This document shows positions 32,154-40,547 of a stretch of 64,000 nt of DNA, piece after piece. The position numbers were made by a program, and so were the translations under genes. The notes below the pieces were generated by a model. It did no database searches and had not been told where the DNA came from. It saw nothing but the letters and a program-made list of their open reading frames with translations. The stretch is taken from the NCBI RefSeq assembly GCF_009377195.2, contig NZ_VJXX01000001.1:1302001-1366000 (forward strand), in the 5' to 3' direction. This stretch comes from Arthrobacter bussei (GTDB lineage Bacteria; Actinomycetota; Actinomycetes; Actinomycetales; Micrococcaceae). Numbering within the stretch: the first letter of the stretch is position 1; each line of letters opens with the position of its first letter.

Positions 32154-33668
32154 CTAGGCCTCCTGGGATTCGAGTGCGGGCGCCGGGGCGGCGTGGGTGA
32201 GGTGCGTCCAGCTGGCCTTGCGGCCGAAGGAGAGGTCAACGACTCCCTTGACGTAGACGAGGTTGAGGAACATGTCGAAGAACAGCTCGGGGAAGAGCGT
32301 CGCCGCCAGCAGCCGTGCCTTCCAGCCGCCCTTCCACACCGTGATGATCCGTTCGAGGGTGAACAGCAGTCCGAGGCCCAGCCAGAAGGGGAACCAGATC
32401 CACGTCTCGAGGGACACGACGGTGATGAGGATGAGCGCGAGGTATGCGCTGAGCGCGATCACGCCGTACCCGATGCCGAGCTGCTGGGCCCAGTAGCGCA
32501 TGGTCGGGGCCGTCACCCCGTAGGCGCCGATGTTCTCGAGCGCCCCCCGCTGCCAGCGCAGCCGCTGGTTCCACAGGGTGCGCCAGGAGGGCATCAGTTC
32601 GGTGACGACCGTGCAGTCCTGCGGGGAGATCATGAGGCCACCGAGTGACTTGATGGCGATGGTGAGCTCGTTGTCCTCGGTCAGCGCGGCGGTGTCGTAC
32701 ACATCCCCGGGCGTACCCGGGATGGTCCTGCCCCGGCTCGCGGCGATGGTGCGGAGCGCCAACGGGCGGAACAGCGACGCCGTCCCCGTCAGCACGAACA
32801 CGCGCCCGCGGCGACGGCGCATCTGGCGCGAGTAGCGGATGTACTCGTTGCGCTGGAACTGGCCGATCAGTCCGTGGCCGTCCTCGCCGTAGAAGAGCCC
32901 GCCGACCGCCATGAGCGCGCGATCGTCGACGAAGCGCACCACGGCGTTGGCGAGGAAGCCGTCATCGAGCTGCGTGTCGGCGTCCATGATCATGACGACG
33001 TCGTTGTCCCCCTGCTGCGGCAGGACCGTCTTCAGCGCCTGGTTGAGGGCGCCGGCCTTCTTGTGGGTGTTGTCGACGGATTCGATCACCTCGACGCCGG
33101 CCTCGCGGGCCAGGCGCACGGTCGCGTCCGTGCAGTTGTCGGCGACGACGATGATGCGCTCCGGACGGTGCGACTGGCTCTTGAGCGAGGCGATGGTCTG
33201 CGGGAGCGATGCCTCCTCGTTGTGCGCCGGGATGAGCACCGTCACCGTCACCTCGCCGGCGAAGGCGCCGCGGTTGGCCGACATGACGACCTTGGGGGCG
33301 AGGGGCTGGTGTCCCGGGTTCATGGAACGGCGGGCCTTCGTGGCGATGCGCCGCTCCACCAGGGCCAGGCCGGCTCCCGCGAGGAGGGCGAGGGCGATCG
33401 CGGAGAGGATGACGTTCATCTCGGGGGCGTCCGAGTTGTAGAGGACGCTCCAGACGCCCACCACGGCGTCGTGCGACTCGGAGATGGAGGTGTCCGGTCC
33501 GTTCGCGGCGACGGCCAGCCACAGCAGCGCCGCGGCCAGGGTGACGAGCCCGACGATCACGAGGCCGACGATGCGGTCGAGCCTGCCCTTCGTCGCATAG
33601 GGCGCCGGCTGCGCGTCGTCCGGCTCGGGCTCCGGGTCGTTCCGGGGTGCACTGCGGGTCATGGTCAT
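32154..33668 (-). CDS. processive GT2 glycosyltransferase (polysaccharide synthase-like)
   Basis: A 504-residue membrane synthase. Hydrophobic segments lie at about 33-55 and 83-105, with three or four more at the C-terminus (about 385-470). The cytosolic GT-A domain shows VLIPAHNEEASLPQTIASL, a first Asp in VVADNCTDAT, the DAD metal motif in MIMDADTQLDDGF, TEDNELT (acid/base Asp region) and the product-channel signature QRLRW. This combination is that of cellulose/chitin/hyaluronan-type beta-glycan synthases. The product is unknown. The start has AAAGGAAC upstream. A possible partner, conceptually, is the c-di-GMP-controlled glycosidase about 30 kb away. Confidence 0.9.
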   Translation of the reverse strand: MTMTRSAPRNDPEPEPDDAQPAPYATKGRLDRIVGLVIVGLVTLAAALLWLAVAANGPDTSISESHDAVVGVWSVLYNSDAPEMNVILSAIALALLAGAGLALVERRIATKARRSMNPGHQPLAPKVVMSANRGAFAGEVTVTVLIPAHNEEASLPQTIASLKSQSHRPERIIVVADNCTDATVRLAREAGVEVIESVDNTHKKAGALNQALKTVLPQQGDNDVVMIMDADTQLDDGFLANAVVRFVDDRALMAVGGLFYGEDGHGLIGQFQRNEYIRYSRQMRRRRGRVFVLTGTASLFRPLALRTIAASRGRTIPGTPGDVYDTAALTEDNELTIAIKSLGGLMISPQDCTVVTELMPSWRTLWNQRLRWQRGALENIGAYGVTAPTMRYWAQQLGIGYGVIALSAYLALILITVVSLETWIWFPFWLGLGLLFTLERIITVWKGGWKARLLAATLFPELFFDMFLNLVYVKGVVDLSFGRKASWTHLTHAAPAPALESQEA

Positions 33669-33927
33669 GTGGGGTGTTCCTTTCGGGACCGGCACCACGG
33701 GTACGTCGTCCGACGTCCCTGGCATGGGTAGTGCGCCGCCGCCCAGCCGGGCTCCGCGCTTCGGTCTCGAGTCTTCCGTGCCACCCTCGACCCAGCCCGA
33801 CGCTGAAACCGAAGAAAGGGTCAACGAATCCCGTGGCTTTCCGGCACGGGGCGTCCACGCGACGGCGGGCGCGTCGACGCGGCGGGCTCGCGGGAGGATG
33901 ACCCTCCGGTCGGCGGACAATGGGACG

Positions 33928-34608
33928 GTGACCGATCTGCCCGACGCCCTGATCCCCCGGCCGCGCCGCGAGCTGGCACCAGGCGCGGTCCTGGTGCCGG
34001 ACTGGCTGGATCCCGTCCGGCAGCGCGAACTCGTGGCCCTGTGCCGTGCGTGGGCGGTCGGCCCGGTGCGGATGCGCTCACCGCGGATGCCGAACGGCGG
34101 CGTCATGTCCGTGCAGAGCGTCAGCCTCGGCTGGCACTGGCTGCCCTATCGCTACAGCCGGACGGCCGACGACGTCGGAGGTGCCGCCGTCGCGCCCTTC
34201 CCTGACGTCCTGCGCAGGCTCGGTCGTGATGCCGTGGCCGCCGCCTACGGGCGGGACGAGGCCGCGCGGTACGAGCCAGACGCCGCACTCGTCAACTACT
34301 ACGACGACGCCGCGAGGATGGGCATGCACCAGGACCGCGAGGAGCGGACCGATGCACCCGTCGTGTCACTCAGCCTGGGGACCTCGTGCGTCTTCCGGTT
34401 CGGCAACACCGAGAACCGCAACCGGCCCTGGCAGGACGTGGAACTGGCCTCGGGGGACCTCTTCGTCTTCGGCGGCCCCTCGCGCTTCGCGTACCACGGT
34501 GTGGTCCGTACCCTCCCGGGCACGGCTCCCACGGGCATCGGGTTCGAGGGACGGCTCAACATCACCCTGCGCCAGACGGGTCTCTCCGGAACCGGATCAG
34601 CCCGCTGA
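33928..34608 (+). CDS. alkB: alpha-ketoglutarate-dependent DNA dioxygenase AlkB
   Basis: A 226-residue Fe(II)/2-oxoglutarate dioxygenase that removes alkyl groups from DNA bases. Substrate loop LVNYYDDAARMGMHQDRE contains the HxD iron pair; SRFAYHGVVRTLPG carries the distal histidine, and GRLNITLRQTG the 2-oxoglutarate-binding arginines. The N-terminus (RRELAPGAVLVPDWLDP) is normal for actinobacterial AlkB when started at the GTG at 33928. An in-frame ATG at 33898 adds ten residues, but its GGGAGG is immediately adjacent. Its end overlaps the convergent DinB-like gene by 12 bases. Confidence 0.92.
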   Translation: MTDLPDALIPRPRRELAPGAVLVPDWLDPVRQRELVALCRAWAVGPVRMRSPRMPNGGVMSVQSVSLGWHWLPYRYSRTADDVGGAAVAPFPDVLRRLGRDAVAAAYGRDEAARYEPDAALVNYYDDAARMGMHQDREERTDAPVVSLSLGTSCVFRFGNTENRNRPWQDVELASGDLFVFGGPSRFAYHGVVRTLPGTAPTGIGFEGRLNITLRQTGLSGTGSAR

Positions 34609-35109
34609 GAGGATGATGCCGCGCGCGTACGCGGCCTGGCCGGCGTGCTGGACGGCGTCGTCGACCACGCTCACGAGCCTGACCAGCAGCGTCACCGGTG
34701 GGTCCCAGTCCTCGTCCACCACCCGCCCGAGGTCCGCCTCGGTCAGTCCGCCCACCAGGCGTCCGGTCACGCGGTGCACGGCGTCGAAGTAGTCGAGCAG
34801 CTGCCGGCCGGAACGGACCCGGACGGCATCCACCTGTTCGGAGGAGTGTCCGTACCCGGTGTCCGAGTGGTCGAGCGCGAGGTCCCACCGATCGGCGAAC
34901 CCGTCCGAGAGCCAGACGTCGTCATGCCCGAAAGCATCGGCGAGGTGACTGTCCTCCACGCGGGCGAGGTGCCAGACGAGCCAGGCGACGGAGTTGCCGG
35001 ATCCACCCGGGCGAGCGGAGAGCTGTTCGGCGTCGAGACCCTCGACGGCTGCGTGCACCAGGTCAGGCAGGCGGCCCAGGGCCTCGACGAGGACGTCGAC
35101 CGGCCTCAC
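34597..35109 (-). CDS. DinB-like (mycothiol transferase/DUF664) protein
   Basis: A 170-residue four-helix protein. GNSVAWLVWHLARVEDSHLADAFG (about 38-61) and VSVVDDAVQHAGQAAYARG (about 146-164) hold the metal-binding histidines of the DinB/YfiT-like fold; the bundle spans most of the sequence. Relatives use mycothiol or bacillithiol for thiol transfer. It starts with GTG and its GTGA overlaps the stop codon of the upstream GNAT paralogue by four bases, so both are translated from one message. The pairing of thiol enzyme and acetyltransferase-like protein may be functional. Confidence 0.85.
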   Translation of the reverse strand: MRPVDVLVEALGRLPDLVHAAVEGLDAEQLSARPGGSGNSVAWLVWHLARVEDSHLADAFGHDDVWLSDGFADRWDLALDHSDTGYGHSSEQVDAVRVRSGRQLLDYFDAVHRVTGRLVGGLTEADLGRVVDEDWDPPVTLLVRLVSVVDDAVQHAGQAAYARGIILSAG

Positions 35110-35747
35110 GCGCCGTCCCGCGGTGCTGATTCGGCCCGCGAGGCCATCAGCAGGGTGAAGCGGCGGCGCTGCCGGGCAGGGATGAGCGAGAGGAACCGGG
35201 GGTGGGCGGCCAGGAAGTCCTGAGCCTCGGGGCAGTAGGGCATCACGGCGAGGCGTCGGCGGTGCGCGTCGAGCAGTACGGCTTGCATGAGGACCGATTC
35301 GACACCGGTCCGCTGGAACCGCGGGTCGATCACGGAGTGGAGCAGGAGCACATGTCCACCGCGCATGTCGTACTGCACGTAGCCCGCCATGACGCCGTTG
35401 CGGAACAGCTCGAAGCGCGAGAACAGCGCGTTGTCCCGGAAGGTCTCCCGGGCGGAGTCCCCTGTGCCACGCTGCGCAGCCTGGCGTTCACGGCGCTCGA
35501 GCTCCTCGGTGAGGGCGTCGAACTGCTCCCTCGCCTCGAGCGCCGGGTGATCCGAGTCCAGGTGCTGGAAGGTGCGGTTGCAGAGGAGCCGCAGCTCGCG
35601 CGTGGTGACCGTCGCGAGGTCCTCGGGGAACGCGGATCCGGGGATCGCCGGCGGAGCTGCGACGGCGTGCAGCGAAGGCTTCCACGACGGCGCGGAAGAC
35701 TGCTCCGGTGCGGTGGGATGGTCGAGTATCTGCGGCAAGCGTTCCAT
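35106..35747 (-). CDS. GNAT-like protein with N-terminal FPEDL domain (paralogue 2)
   Basis: A 213-residue paralogue of the protein at 17876. Residues about 40-87 (FPEDLATVTTRELRLLCNRT...FDALTEELERR) form the shared domain; residues about 105-190 the small GNAT-like fold: NALFSRFELFRNGVMAGYVQYD, HSVIDPRFQRTGVES, VMPYCPEAQDFLAAHPRFLSLI. The candidate acetyl-CoA loop RTGVES is closer to consensus than in paralogue 1. The ATG at 35747 is in the same leader, GTGGAGCTGACCATGGA, as paralogue 1. It is coupled to the DinB-like gene downstream. Function unknown. Confidence 0.8.
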   Translation of the reverse strand: MERLPQILDHPTAPEQSSAPSWKPSLHAVAAPPAIPGSAFPEDLATVTTRELRLLCNRTFQHLDSDHPALEAREQFDALTEELERRERQAAQRGTGDSARETFRDNALFSRFELFRNGVMAGYVQYDMRGGHVLLLHSVIDPRFQRTGVESVLMQAVLLDAHRRRLAVMPYCPEAQDFLAAHPRFLSLIPARQRRRFTLLMASRAESAPRDGA

Positions 35748-35841
35748 GGTCAGCTCCACGTCCGGTGGGTCCACGGCCATCTGCTCGACCAGTAGGAGCA
35801 GTCTAGGTGAGCTTCCTCATATTGGAAAGGTCAGCAGGCTG

Positions 35842-36552
35842 TCAAGCCTCGGGGTGCTGATCGTGGACACCGGACTCCCGGTAGAACCGCTCGATATGAT
35901 GCCGCACCAGGTCGGCAGCCCTGAGCCCCTCGCCCCCGACGATCGCCGCCAGGATCGCCCGGTGCTCATGCCTCAGCCGGTCGGAGGTGGACCCCCAGTC
36001 GGGGAGGTCGGCGGTGAGTCGCTGCGTGTAGGCAGCGATCGATCCGCGCAGGGACCCCATCATGGCGCCGACGAGCACATTGCCGGCCGCTTCGGCCAGC
36101 GCCACATGGAACAGTGCATCGCGCTCCAGAAAGGCTCCGGGCCCGAGATCGTGCGCATCCGGCCCGTCCATCTCGTCCAGTAGCCGCGCGGCCCGCTCGA
36201 GCGCCGGCGAGTCACGCCACGCATGCTCCGCAGCCCACGCCTCGAGCAGCAGGCGTGTCTCCACGATGTCCTTGACCGGCAGGTGCGCGCTGGCGACGTG
36301 GAGACGGAGCGCGGAATCGAGGGCGAGCGCCGGGTTGCCCGTGATGATCGTCCCCGCCTGCGGACCGGATCCCACACCGGCCCGAACGACGCCGAGTGCC
36401 TCCAGCACGCGGGTACCCTCGCGCACCGACGCCCTGCTGATGCCGAGCTGCTCAGCCATGCTGCGCTCGCCCGGCAACCGCGAACCGATGGCGAGCCTGC
36501 CCGCCGCGAGTTCCTGCTCGAGCCATGCCGAGACAACCTGGTGGGTGCGCAT
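35842..36552 (-). CDS. FadR/GntR family regulator, likely LldR-type
   Basis: A 236-residue repressor. Residues about 1-70 form the GntR winged helix ([32 protein letters not shown]); residues about 90-225 are the FCD domain with [26 protein letters not shown] and [12 protein letters not shown], which supply the metal- and ligand-binding histidines. FCD regulators of this kind sense lactate or other hydroxyacids. TAGGCT lies six bases before the ATG, so it is probably leaderless. It is divergent from lldD, and a strong palindrome lies between them. Confidence 0.9.
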   Translation of the reverse strand: MRTHQVVSAWLEQELAAGRLAIGSRLPGERSMAEQLGISRASVREGTRVLEALGVVRAGVGSGPQAGTIITGNPALALDSALRLHVASAHLPVKDIVETRLLLEAWAAEHAWRDSPALERAARLLDEMDGPDAHDLGPGAFLERDALFHVALAEAAGNVLVGAMMGSLRGSIAAYTQRLTADLPDWGSTSDRLRHEHRAILAAIVGGEGLRAADLVRHHIERFYRESGVHDQHPEA

Positions 36553-36566
36553 GGAGCCAGCCTATC

Positions 36567-36611
36567 TTGTGTGGTCGGACCACACGCCGTAGGATCTGTG
36601 GTCAGACCTCA
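36567..36611. promoter_or_regulatory. FadR/LldR-type operators over the lldD promoter
   Basis: GTGTGGTCGGACCACAC (36569-36585) is a perfect palindrome apart from its centre base and contains TGGTCnGACCA, the FadR-subfamily core. A second, weaker copy GGTCAGACC lies at 36600-36608. A promoter TTGTGT-N17-TAGGAT (36567-36572 and 36590-36595) for lldD overlaps both, so binding would block RNA polymerase. The regulator gene starts 17 bases from the first site. Confidence 0.82.
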
Positions 36612-36660
36612 GCCGCCCCGCGCACCGCCGCGATCCGTCCCTCGAGCAAAGGCACCCCTC

Positions 36661-37962
36661 GTGATCCCCTCCGTGAATCCCGCAGCCCGCACCGCCGTCC
36701 CCCCGGCCCTCCGGCGCCGCGTGCCGAAGGTCGCCGACCTCGCTCCCCTCATGCAGTTCAAGAAGCCGGATTTCGGGTCCGCAGCGCGACTGAAGCGGGC
36801 CAACACCATCTGGGACCTCCGCGACCTGGCCAAGCGCCGCACACCCACCGCGCCCTTCGACTACACCGACGGCGCCGCCGAGGCGGAGATCTCCCTCGGC
36901 CGCGCCCGGGACGCCTTCCTCGACCTCGAGTTCCGGCCGGGCATCCTCCGGGACGTGCAGACGGTCAGCACGGCCACGCCGATCCTCGGCGGGACCTCAG
37001 CCCTCCCGTTCGGCATCGCACCCACCGGTTTCACGCGCATGATGCAGTCGGAGGGTGAATACGCCGGGTCCCAGGCTGCCGAGGCCGCGGGCATCCCCTA
37101 CACGCTCTCGACCATGGGAACCGCCTCGATCGAGGACGTCGCAGCGGCCGCGCCGAACGGCCGCAACTGGTTCCAGCTGTACCTGTGGACGGATCGTGAC
37201 CGCTCCATGGAACTGATCGCCCGCGCGGCAGCGGCCGGCAACGACACCCTCATGGTCACCGTGGACACCGCAGTCGCCGGAGCCCGCCTCCGCGACGTCC
37301 GCAACGGCATGACCATTCCTCCGGCCCTGACGCTGAAGACCGTCCTCGACGCCTCCTACCGCCCCGCCTGGTGGTTCAACTTCCTGACGCACGAGCCCCT
37401 GTCCTTCGCGTCGCTCTCCCGCTACTCGGGCACCGTCGCGGACCTCATCAACTCGATGTTCGACCCCACCCTCACGTTCGAGGACCTCGACTGGCTGCGC
37501 AGCGTGTGGAAGGGGAACCTCGTGGTGAAGGGCATCCAGACCCTCGACGATGCGAAGAAGGCCGTGGACCACGGCGCGGACGGCATCATCCTCTCCAACC
37601 ACGGCGGACGGCAGCTCGACCGCGCCCCGATCCCCCTGCACCTGCTGCCGCGCGTCGCCGCCGACCTCAAGGGCAAGACGGACATCATCCTCGACACCGG
37701 CATCATGAGCGGCGGCGACATCGTCGCCGCCATGGCCCTCGGTGCCGACTTCACCCTGATCGGCCGCGCCTACCTCTACGGCCTCATGGCCGGGGGCCGT
37801 AAGGGCGTCGACCGCACCATCGAGATCCTCGGCACCCAGACGGCCCGCACCATGCAGCTGCTCGGCGTCGACAGGATCGAGGACCTCACCCCGGACCACG
37901 TCCGGCTCCTGGGCGACGCGACCACGGACGTCGATCTCCCGGACGCGGCCATGACCCGCTAG
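36661..37962 (+). CDS. lldD: L-lactate dehydrogenase (FMN, quinone) LldD
   Basis: A 433-residue FMN alpha-hydroxyacid dehydrogenase that oxidises L-lactate to pyruvate at the inner membrane. LMQFKKPDF...[27 protein letters not shown] is the typical LldD N-terminus. FMN and active-site blocks: [36 protein letters not shown], the lysine in LVVKGIQ, and the catalytic [12 protein letters not shown], then [10 protein letters not shown] and [12 protein letters not shown]. The GTG at 36661 is used; the frame runs further up through the promoter and cannot start there. It is controlled by the FadR-type site upstream. Confidence 0.93.
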   Translation: MIPSVNPAARTAVPPALRRRVPKVADLAPLMQFKKPDFGSAARLKRANTIWDLRDLAKRRTPTAPFDYTDGAAEAEISLGRARDAFLDLEFRPGILRDVQTVSTATPILGGTSALPFGIAPTGFTRMMQSEGEYAGSQAAEAAGIPYTLSTMGTASIEDVAAAAPNGRNWFQLYLWTDRDRSMELIARAAAAGNDTLMVTVDTAVAGARLRDVRNGMTIPPALTLKTVLDASYRPAWWFNFLTHEPLSFASLSRYSGTVADLINSMFDPTLTFEDLDWLRSVWKGNLVVKGIQTLDDAKKAVDHGADGIILSNHGGRQLDRAPIPLHLLPRVAADLKGKTDIILDTGIMSGGDIVAAMALGADFTLIGRAYLYGLMAGGRKGVDRTIEILGTQTARTMQLLGVDRIEDLTPDHVRLLGDATTDVDLPDAAMTR

Positions 37963-37980
37963 ACCGCCGAGGGTGCGGCC

Positions 37981-39033
37981 TCAGCCGCGGCCCCTCGATC
38001 TGGCCTCGGCCTGCTGCTCCCTGCCCCTCTCGACGAGGTGGTCGTCGTCGGTCCGGTTGCCCTTCAGCTCGACGGCAACCCCCTGCACCTCGTCGGCGAT
38101 CGCCCGGACCGCGTCGACGGGGTCGAGGGAGACCTCCTGGTCCGGCAGCTCCGGGACCACCGTGATGCCGTCGGCCGAGCCCCGCTCCTGCAGCTGATGC
38201 CGGTGGTGCTGTGATGCCGCGTCGCCGGTACCTCCCGTCTCACCGACCGAGGGCTCGCCCAGCGTTCCTGCGGCGTGGCGGACGCAGAGATCCGCCACCT
38301 CCCGCGCGTGCGCGTGCATGACGGAGTGCGCCGCACCCTCGATCTCCACGACCGAAGCCACCCTGGGGAACGCCTCGCTGAGGCGCGTGACCCACGGACG
38401 CGGGCACACGGCGTCGTGCTCGCCGCGGATGATCAGTGTCGACGCCCCCACGCGGGCGGCGGTCCGCTCGATCGGGTAGGACATCATGCGCGGCAGGATC
38501 TTGAAGAACCAGCCGAACCCACAGGTGAGGTAGGCGACGACCGCGAGCAGCTTCACGCGGGAGGGCTCATGGAGGGCTGCCCGGAGGAACCGCACCGCCT
38601 GCGCCGGTGTGGATCTCCTCGATGCGTCGATCACCGGGCTGATGAGCACGAGGGTGGACAGACCCGGCCGGCGGGCTGCCAGATCGGCGCAGATCTGCGT
38701 TCCCATGGAGTGCCCCACCACCACCGGATCCTCCAGGCCGAGCTCGTCGATCGCCGTCCCGACGAGGTCCGCGAACTCGCCGATGGACAGCGCGTGCCGG
38801 GCGTGCGGCACACCACCGAAGCCGGGAAGGTCCAGCGCGTAGACCGGGCCGAACTGCATGAGGTGCGGGGCGAGCTGCTCGAAGTAGTGCGAGGAGACGC
38901 CGATGCCGGAGACCAGCACGAAGGGCCTCTCGCCCGGTTCACCCGCTGAGCTCACGCGGGCCCAGACGCCGTCCCCCCGGACCCTCCGGACCCTGATGTC
39001 CGGGCTCTCGTCGGAGCCCCCGGTTTTCGTCAC
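37981..39033 (-). CDS. alpha/beta hydrolase
   Basis: A 350-residue hydrolase. Residues about 35-270 form the fold: VLVSGIGVSSHYFEQLAPHL (oxyanion region), nucleophile elbow VVGHSMGTQI (Ser about 110), an Asp in IIRGEHDAVCP and His in GAAHSVMHAH. The C-terminal 75 residues are a His/Gln/Glu/Arg-rich extension not part of the fold. It starts with GTG. The substrate is unknown. It converges with lldD with 18 bases between the stops, and no convincing terminator is visible there. Confidence 0.87.
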   Translation of the reverse strand: MTKTGGSDESPDIRVRRVRGDGVWARVSSAGEPGERPFVLVSGIGVSSHYFEQLAPHLMQFGPVYALDLPGFGGVPHARHALSIGEFADLVGTAIDELGLEDPVVVGHSMGTQICADLAARRPGLSTLVLISPVIDASRRSTPAQAVRFLRAALHEPSRVKLLAVVAYLTCGFGWFFKILPRMMSYPIERTAARVGASTLIIRGEHDAVCPRPWVTRLSEAFPRVASVVEIEGAAHSVMHAHAREVADLCVRHAAGTLGEPSVGETGGTGDAASQHHRHQLQERGSADGITVVPELPDQEVSLDPVDAVRAIADEVQGVAVELKGNRTDDDHLVERGREQQAEARSRGRG

Positions 39034-39138
39034 GTCTCATTCTCGTACCGGACGTCGGCAAAGCCTCAATCGAGGTCTATCATTCATCTGTGGACCTGCC
39101 TGGGGCGGGTTCCGGTACATAAGTCTGGGGAGACGAAT

Positions 39139-39456
39139 ATGGAGCGTAGGCGGATGCATTATCCGTTGCGTTACAGGCGCGCACGATCGCTGCTCTACGT
39201 GATCGGCCTGTTCTGGTTGTGGCTGTGGCTCGGCAGCGCCGCGTTGATGGAGGGTCTCTACCATTCGCCGCTGCACGCCGCCCTCGCGATGTACGCGATC
39301 GCCGTCGCCGTCCTGGTCTCGCTGCCCGCCGCCCTCCTCGCGGTGCTCCGCATGGTCCTCACGCATCCGCAGCGGACCGGCGTCGTGGTACCTCTCACCC
39401 GGGCCGCCCGGCCGGTGGAGGACGCCCACTGGTGGTACGGCGAGAAGGTCTCCTGA
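39139..39456 (+). CDS. small membrane protein, 105 residues
   Basis: Not recognised. Two hydrophobic segments (about residues 17-38 LLYVIGLFWLWLWLGSAALM and 46-72) are flanked by basic N-terminal residues (MERRRMHYPLRYRRAR), giving an N-in, two-span topology. The C-terminal tail ends DAHWWYGEKVS. The ATG has GGGGAGA eight bases upstream, which is a strong site. It lies alone between the hydrolase and the anti-sigma factor gene. Confidence 0.65.
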   Translation: MERRRMHYPLRYRRARSLLYVIGLFWLWLWLGSAALMEGLYHSPLHAALAMYAIAVAVLVSLPAALLAVLRMVLTHPQRTGVVVPLTRAARPVEDAHWWYGEKVS

Positions 39457-39686
39457 CCCGCGGCACATCCCGTCCCGCGGGCCGTCCGGGGATCCGCGTG
39501 ATATCCGGTCCGACCTTAAGACCATCCTCCGGCCCCTACCGGACGAACCCTCTGTGAGCCACTGCTCCTTCGACCGGTTCCCGGACCGCCCGCGGGGCGA
39601 CACTGGCACTGCGGAGGTCCGCAGGACCGACCGGATCAGGGTGTTCCCACCCCGCTCCTCGACCGCAGAAGGACAGGAGGGGGATC

Positions 39687-40490
39687 GTGCGCCATGCCGA
39701 CCGCGCCACGATGACCCTCATAGCCCTCGGGGAGGACGTCGGCGACGGCCAGCGCGAGCACGTCCAGTCCTGCCCCGCCTGCATCGACGACATGGCGCGC
39801 GTCCGCAGGCGCCTCCTCTGGACGGATGAGGCCGGCGCTCCGGCCATGGACCTCCCACCACCATCGGTCTGGGCGGCGATCCACCGGGAGCTGGAGCTGG
39901 GCGAGGAGCTCCGCCCCGACCCCCTGGGCGCGCCCGTCAAGGCGCACACCGGGGTCGGGGCCGCTTCGCCCCATGAACCCGCCCGCACCAGCCATGCCGC
40001 TCGGCCCGGCAGGTCCGGCAGGATGAGCGGCCGTCGTCGCGCAGTCGTCGGCGTCCTGACTGCGGCTGCGGCCGCCGGCCTCCTGTGGGCCGCCGTCGCC
40101 GAGGCCCCTGGTCCGTCGCCCGAGGCCGGCGACGCGCGGGGGGACACCGCGGCTCCCCGCACCATGGCCTCGGCCGGACTAACGCCGATGGGAACCTACG
40201 CCGACGCCGGGAGCGCCCGCGTGGACCTCCTGTCCGACGGTGGGCGCATGCTCGTGGTGCACTCCGCTGCCACCGCATCCCGAGGGCACCGCGAGGTGTG
40301 GCTCCTCGCCCCGGACGCGAGCAGCATGGTCAGCCTCGGCGCCATGGAGGGGGTGGACGGCGCGTTCCGGGTGCCCGACGACGTGGACCTCTCGGCGCTG
40401 CCCGTCGTCGACATCTCGAGCGAGCCCGACGACGGCGATCCGGCACACTCGGGCGATTCGATCCTCCGGGGCCGGCTCGACGCGGGCTGA
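39687..40490 (+). CDS. anti-sigma factor (ZAS/RskA-like), no adjacent sigma gene
   Basis: A 267-residue single-pass membrane protein. The N-terminal HVQSCPACIDDMARVRRR is a zinc anti-sigma (ZAS) motif H-x3-C-x2-C (about residues 25-32). A transmembrane helix lies at about 119-135 (AVVGVLTAAAAAGLLWAAVA), and an extracellular anti-sigma-K/RskA-like domain covers about 155-262. Such proteins sequester an ECF sigma factor until cleaved. Start is GTG after AGGAGGGGGATC. Normally the ECF sigma gene lies directly upstream; here the 230 bases before it encode none. Confidence 0.82.
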   Translation: MRHADRATMTLIALGEDVGDGQREHVQSCPACIDDMARVRRRLLWTDEAGAPAMDLPPPSVWAAIHRELELGEELRPDPLGAPVKAHTGVGAASPHEPARTSHAARPGRSGRMSGRRRAVVGVLTAAAAAGLLWAAVAEAPGPSPEAGDARGDTAAPRTMASAGLTPMGTYADAGSARVDLLSDGGRMLVVHSAATASRGHREVWLLAPDASSMVSLGAMEGVDGAFRVPDDVDLSALPVVDISSEPDDGDPAHSGDSILRGRLDAG

Positions 40491-40547
40491 GCCATCCAGG
40501 GGCTGCCGCCGGGAGCGTGTCAGGCCGTGCCCGAGGTCGCCATCGGC

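Noticed and set aside
33669-33927. GEMM-like fragment GGAAAGCCACGGG on the minus strand before the GT2 gene
   Set aside because: It lacks the GNRA hairpin, the GCAAACC block and the 3' receptor block; only a short hairpin CCCGTG/CACGGG is present. I do not call a second riboswitch.
39554-39829. Possible sigma factor before the anti-sigma gene
   Set aside because: The frame has no sigma-70 region 2 or 4 motif and overlaps the anti-sigma gene in another frame.
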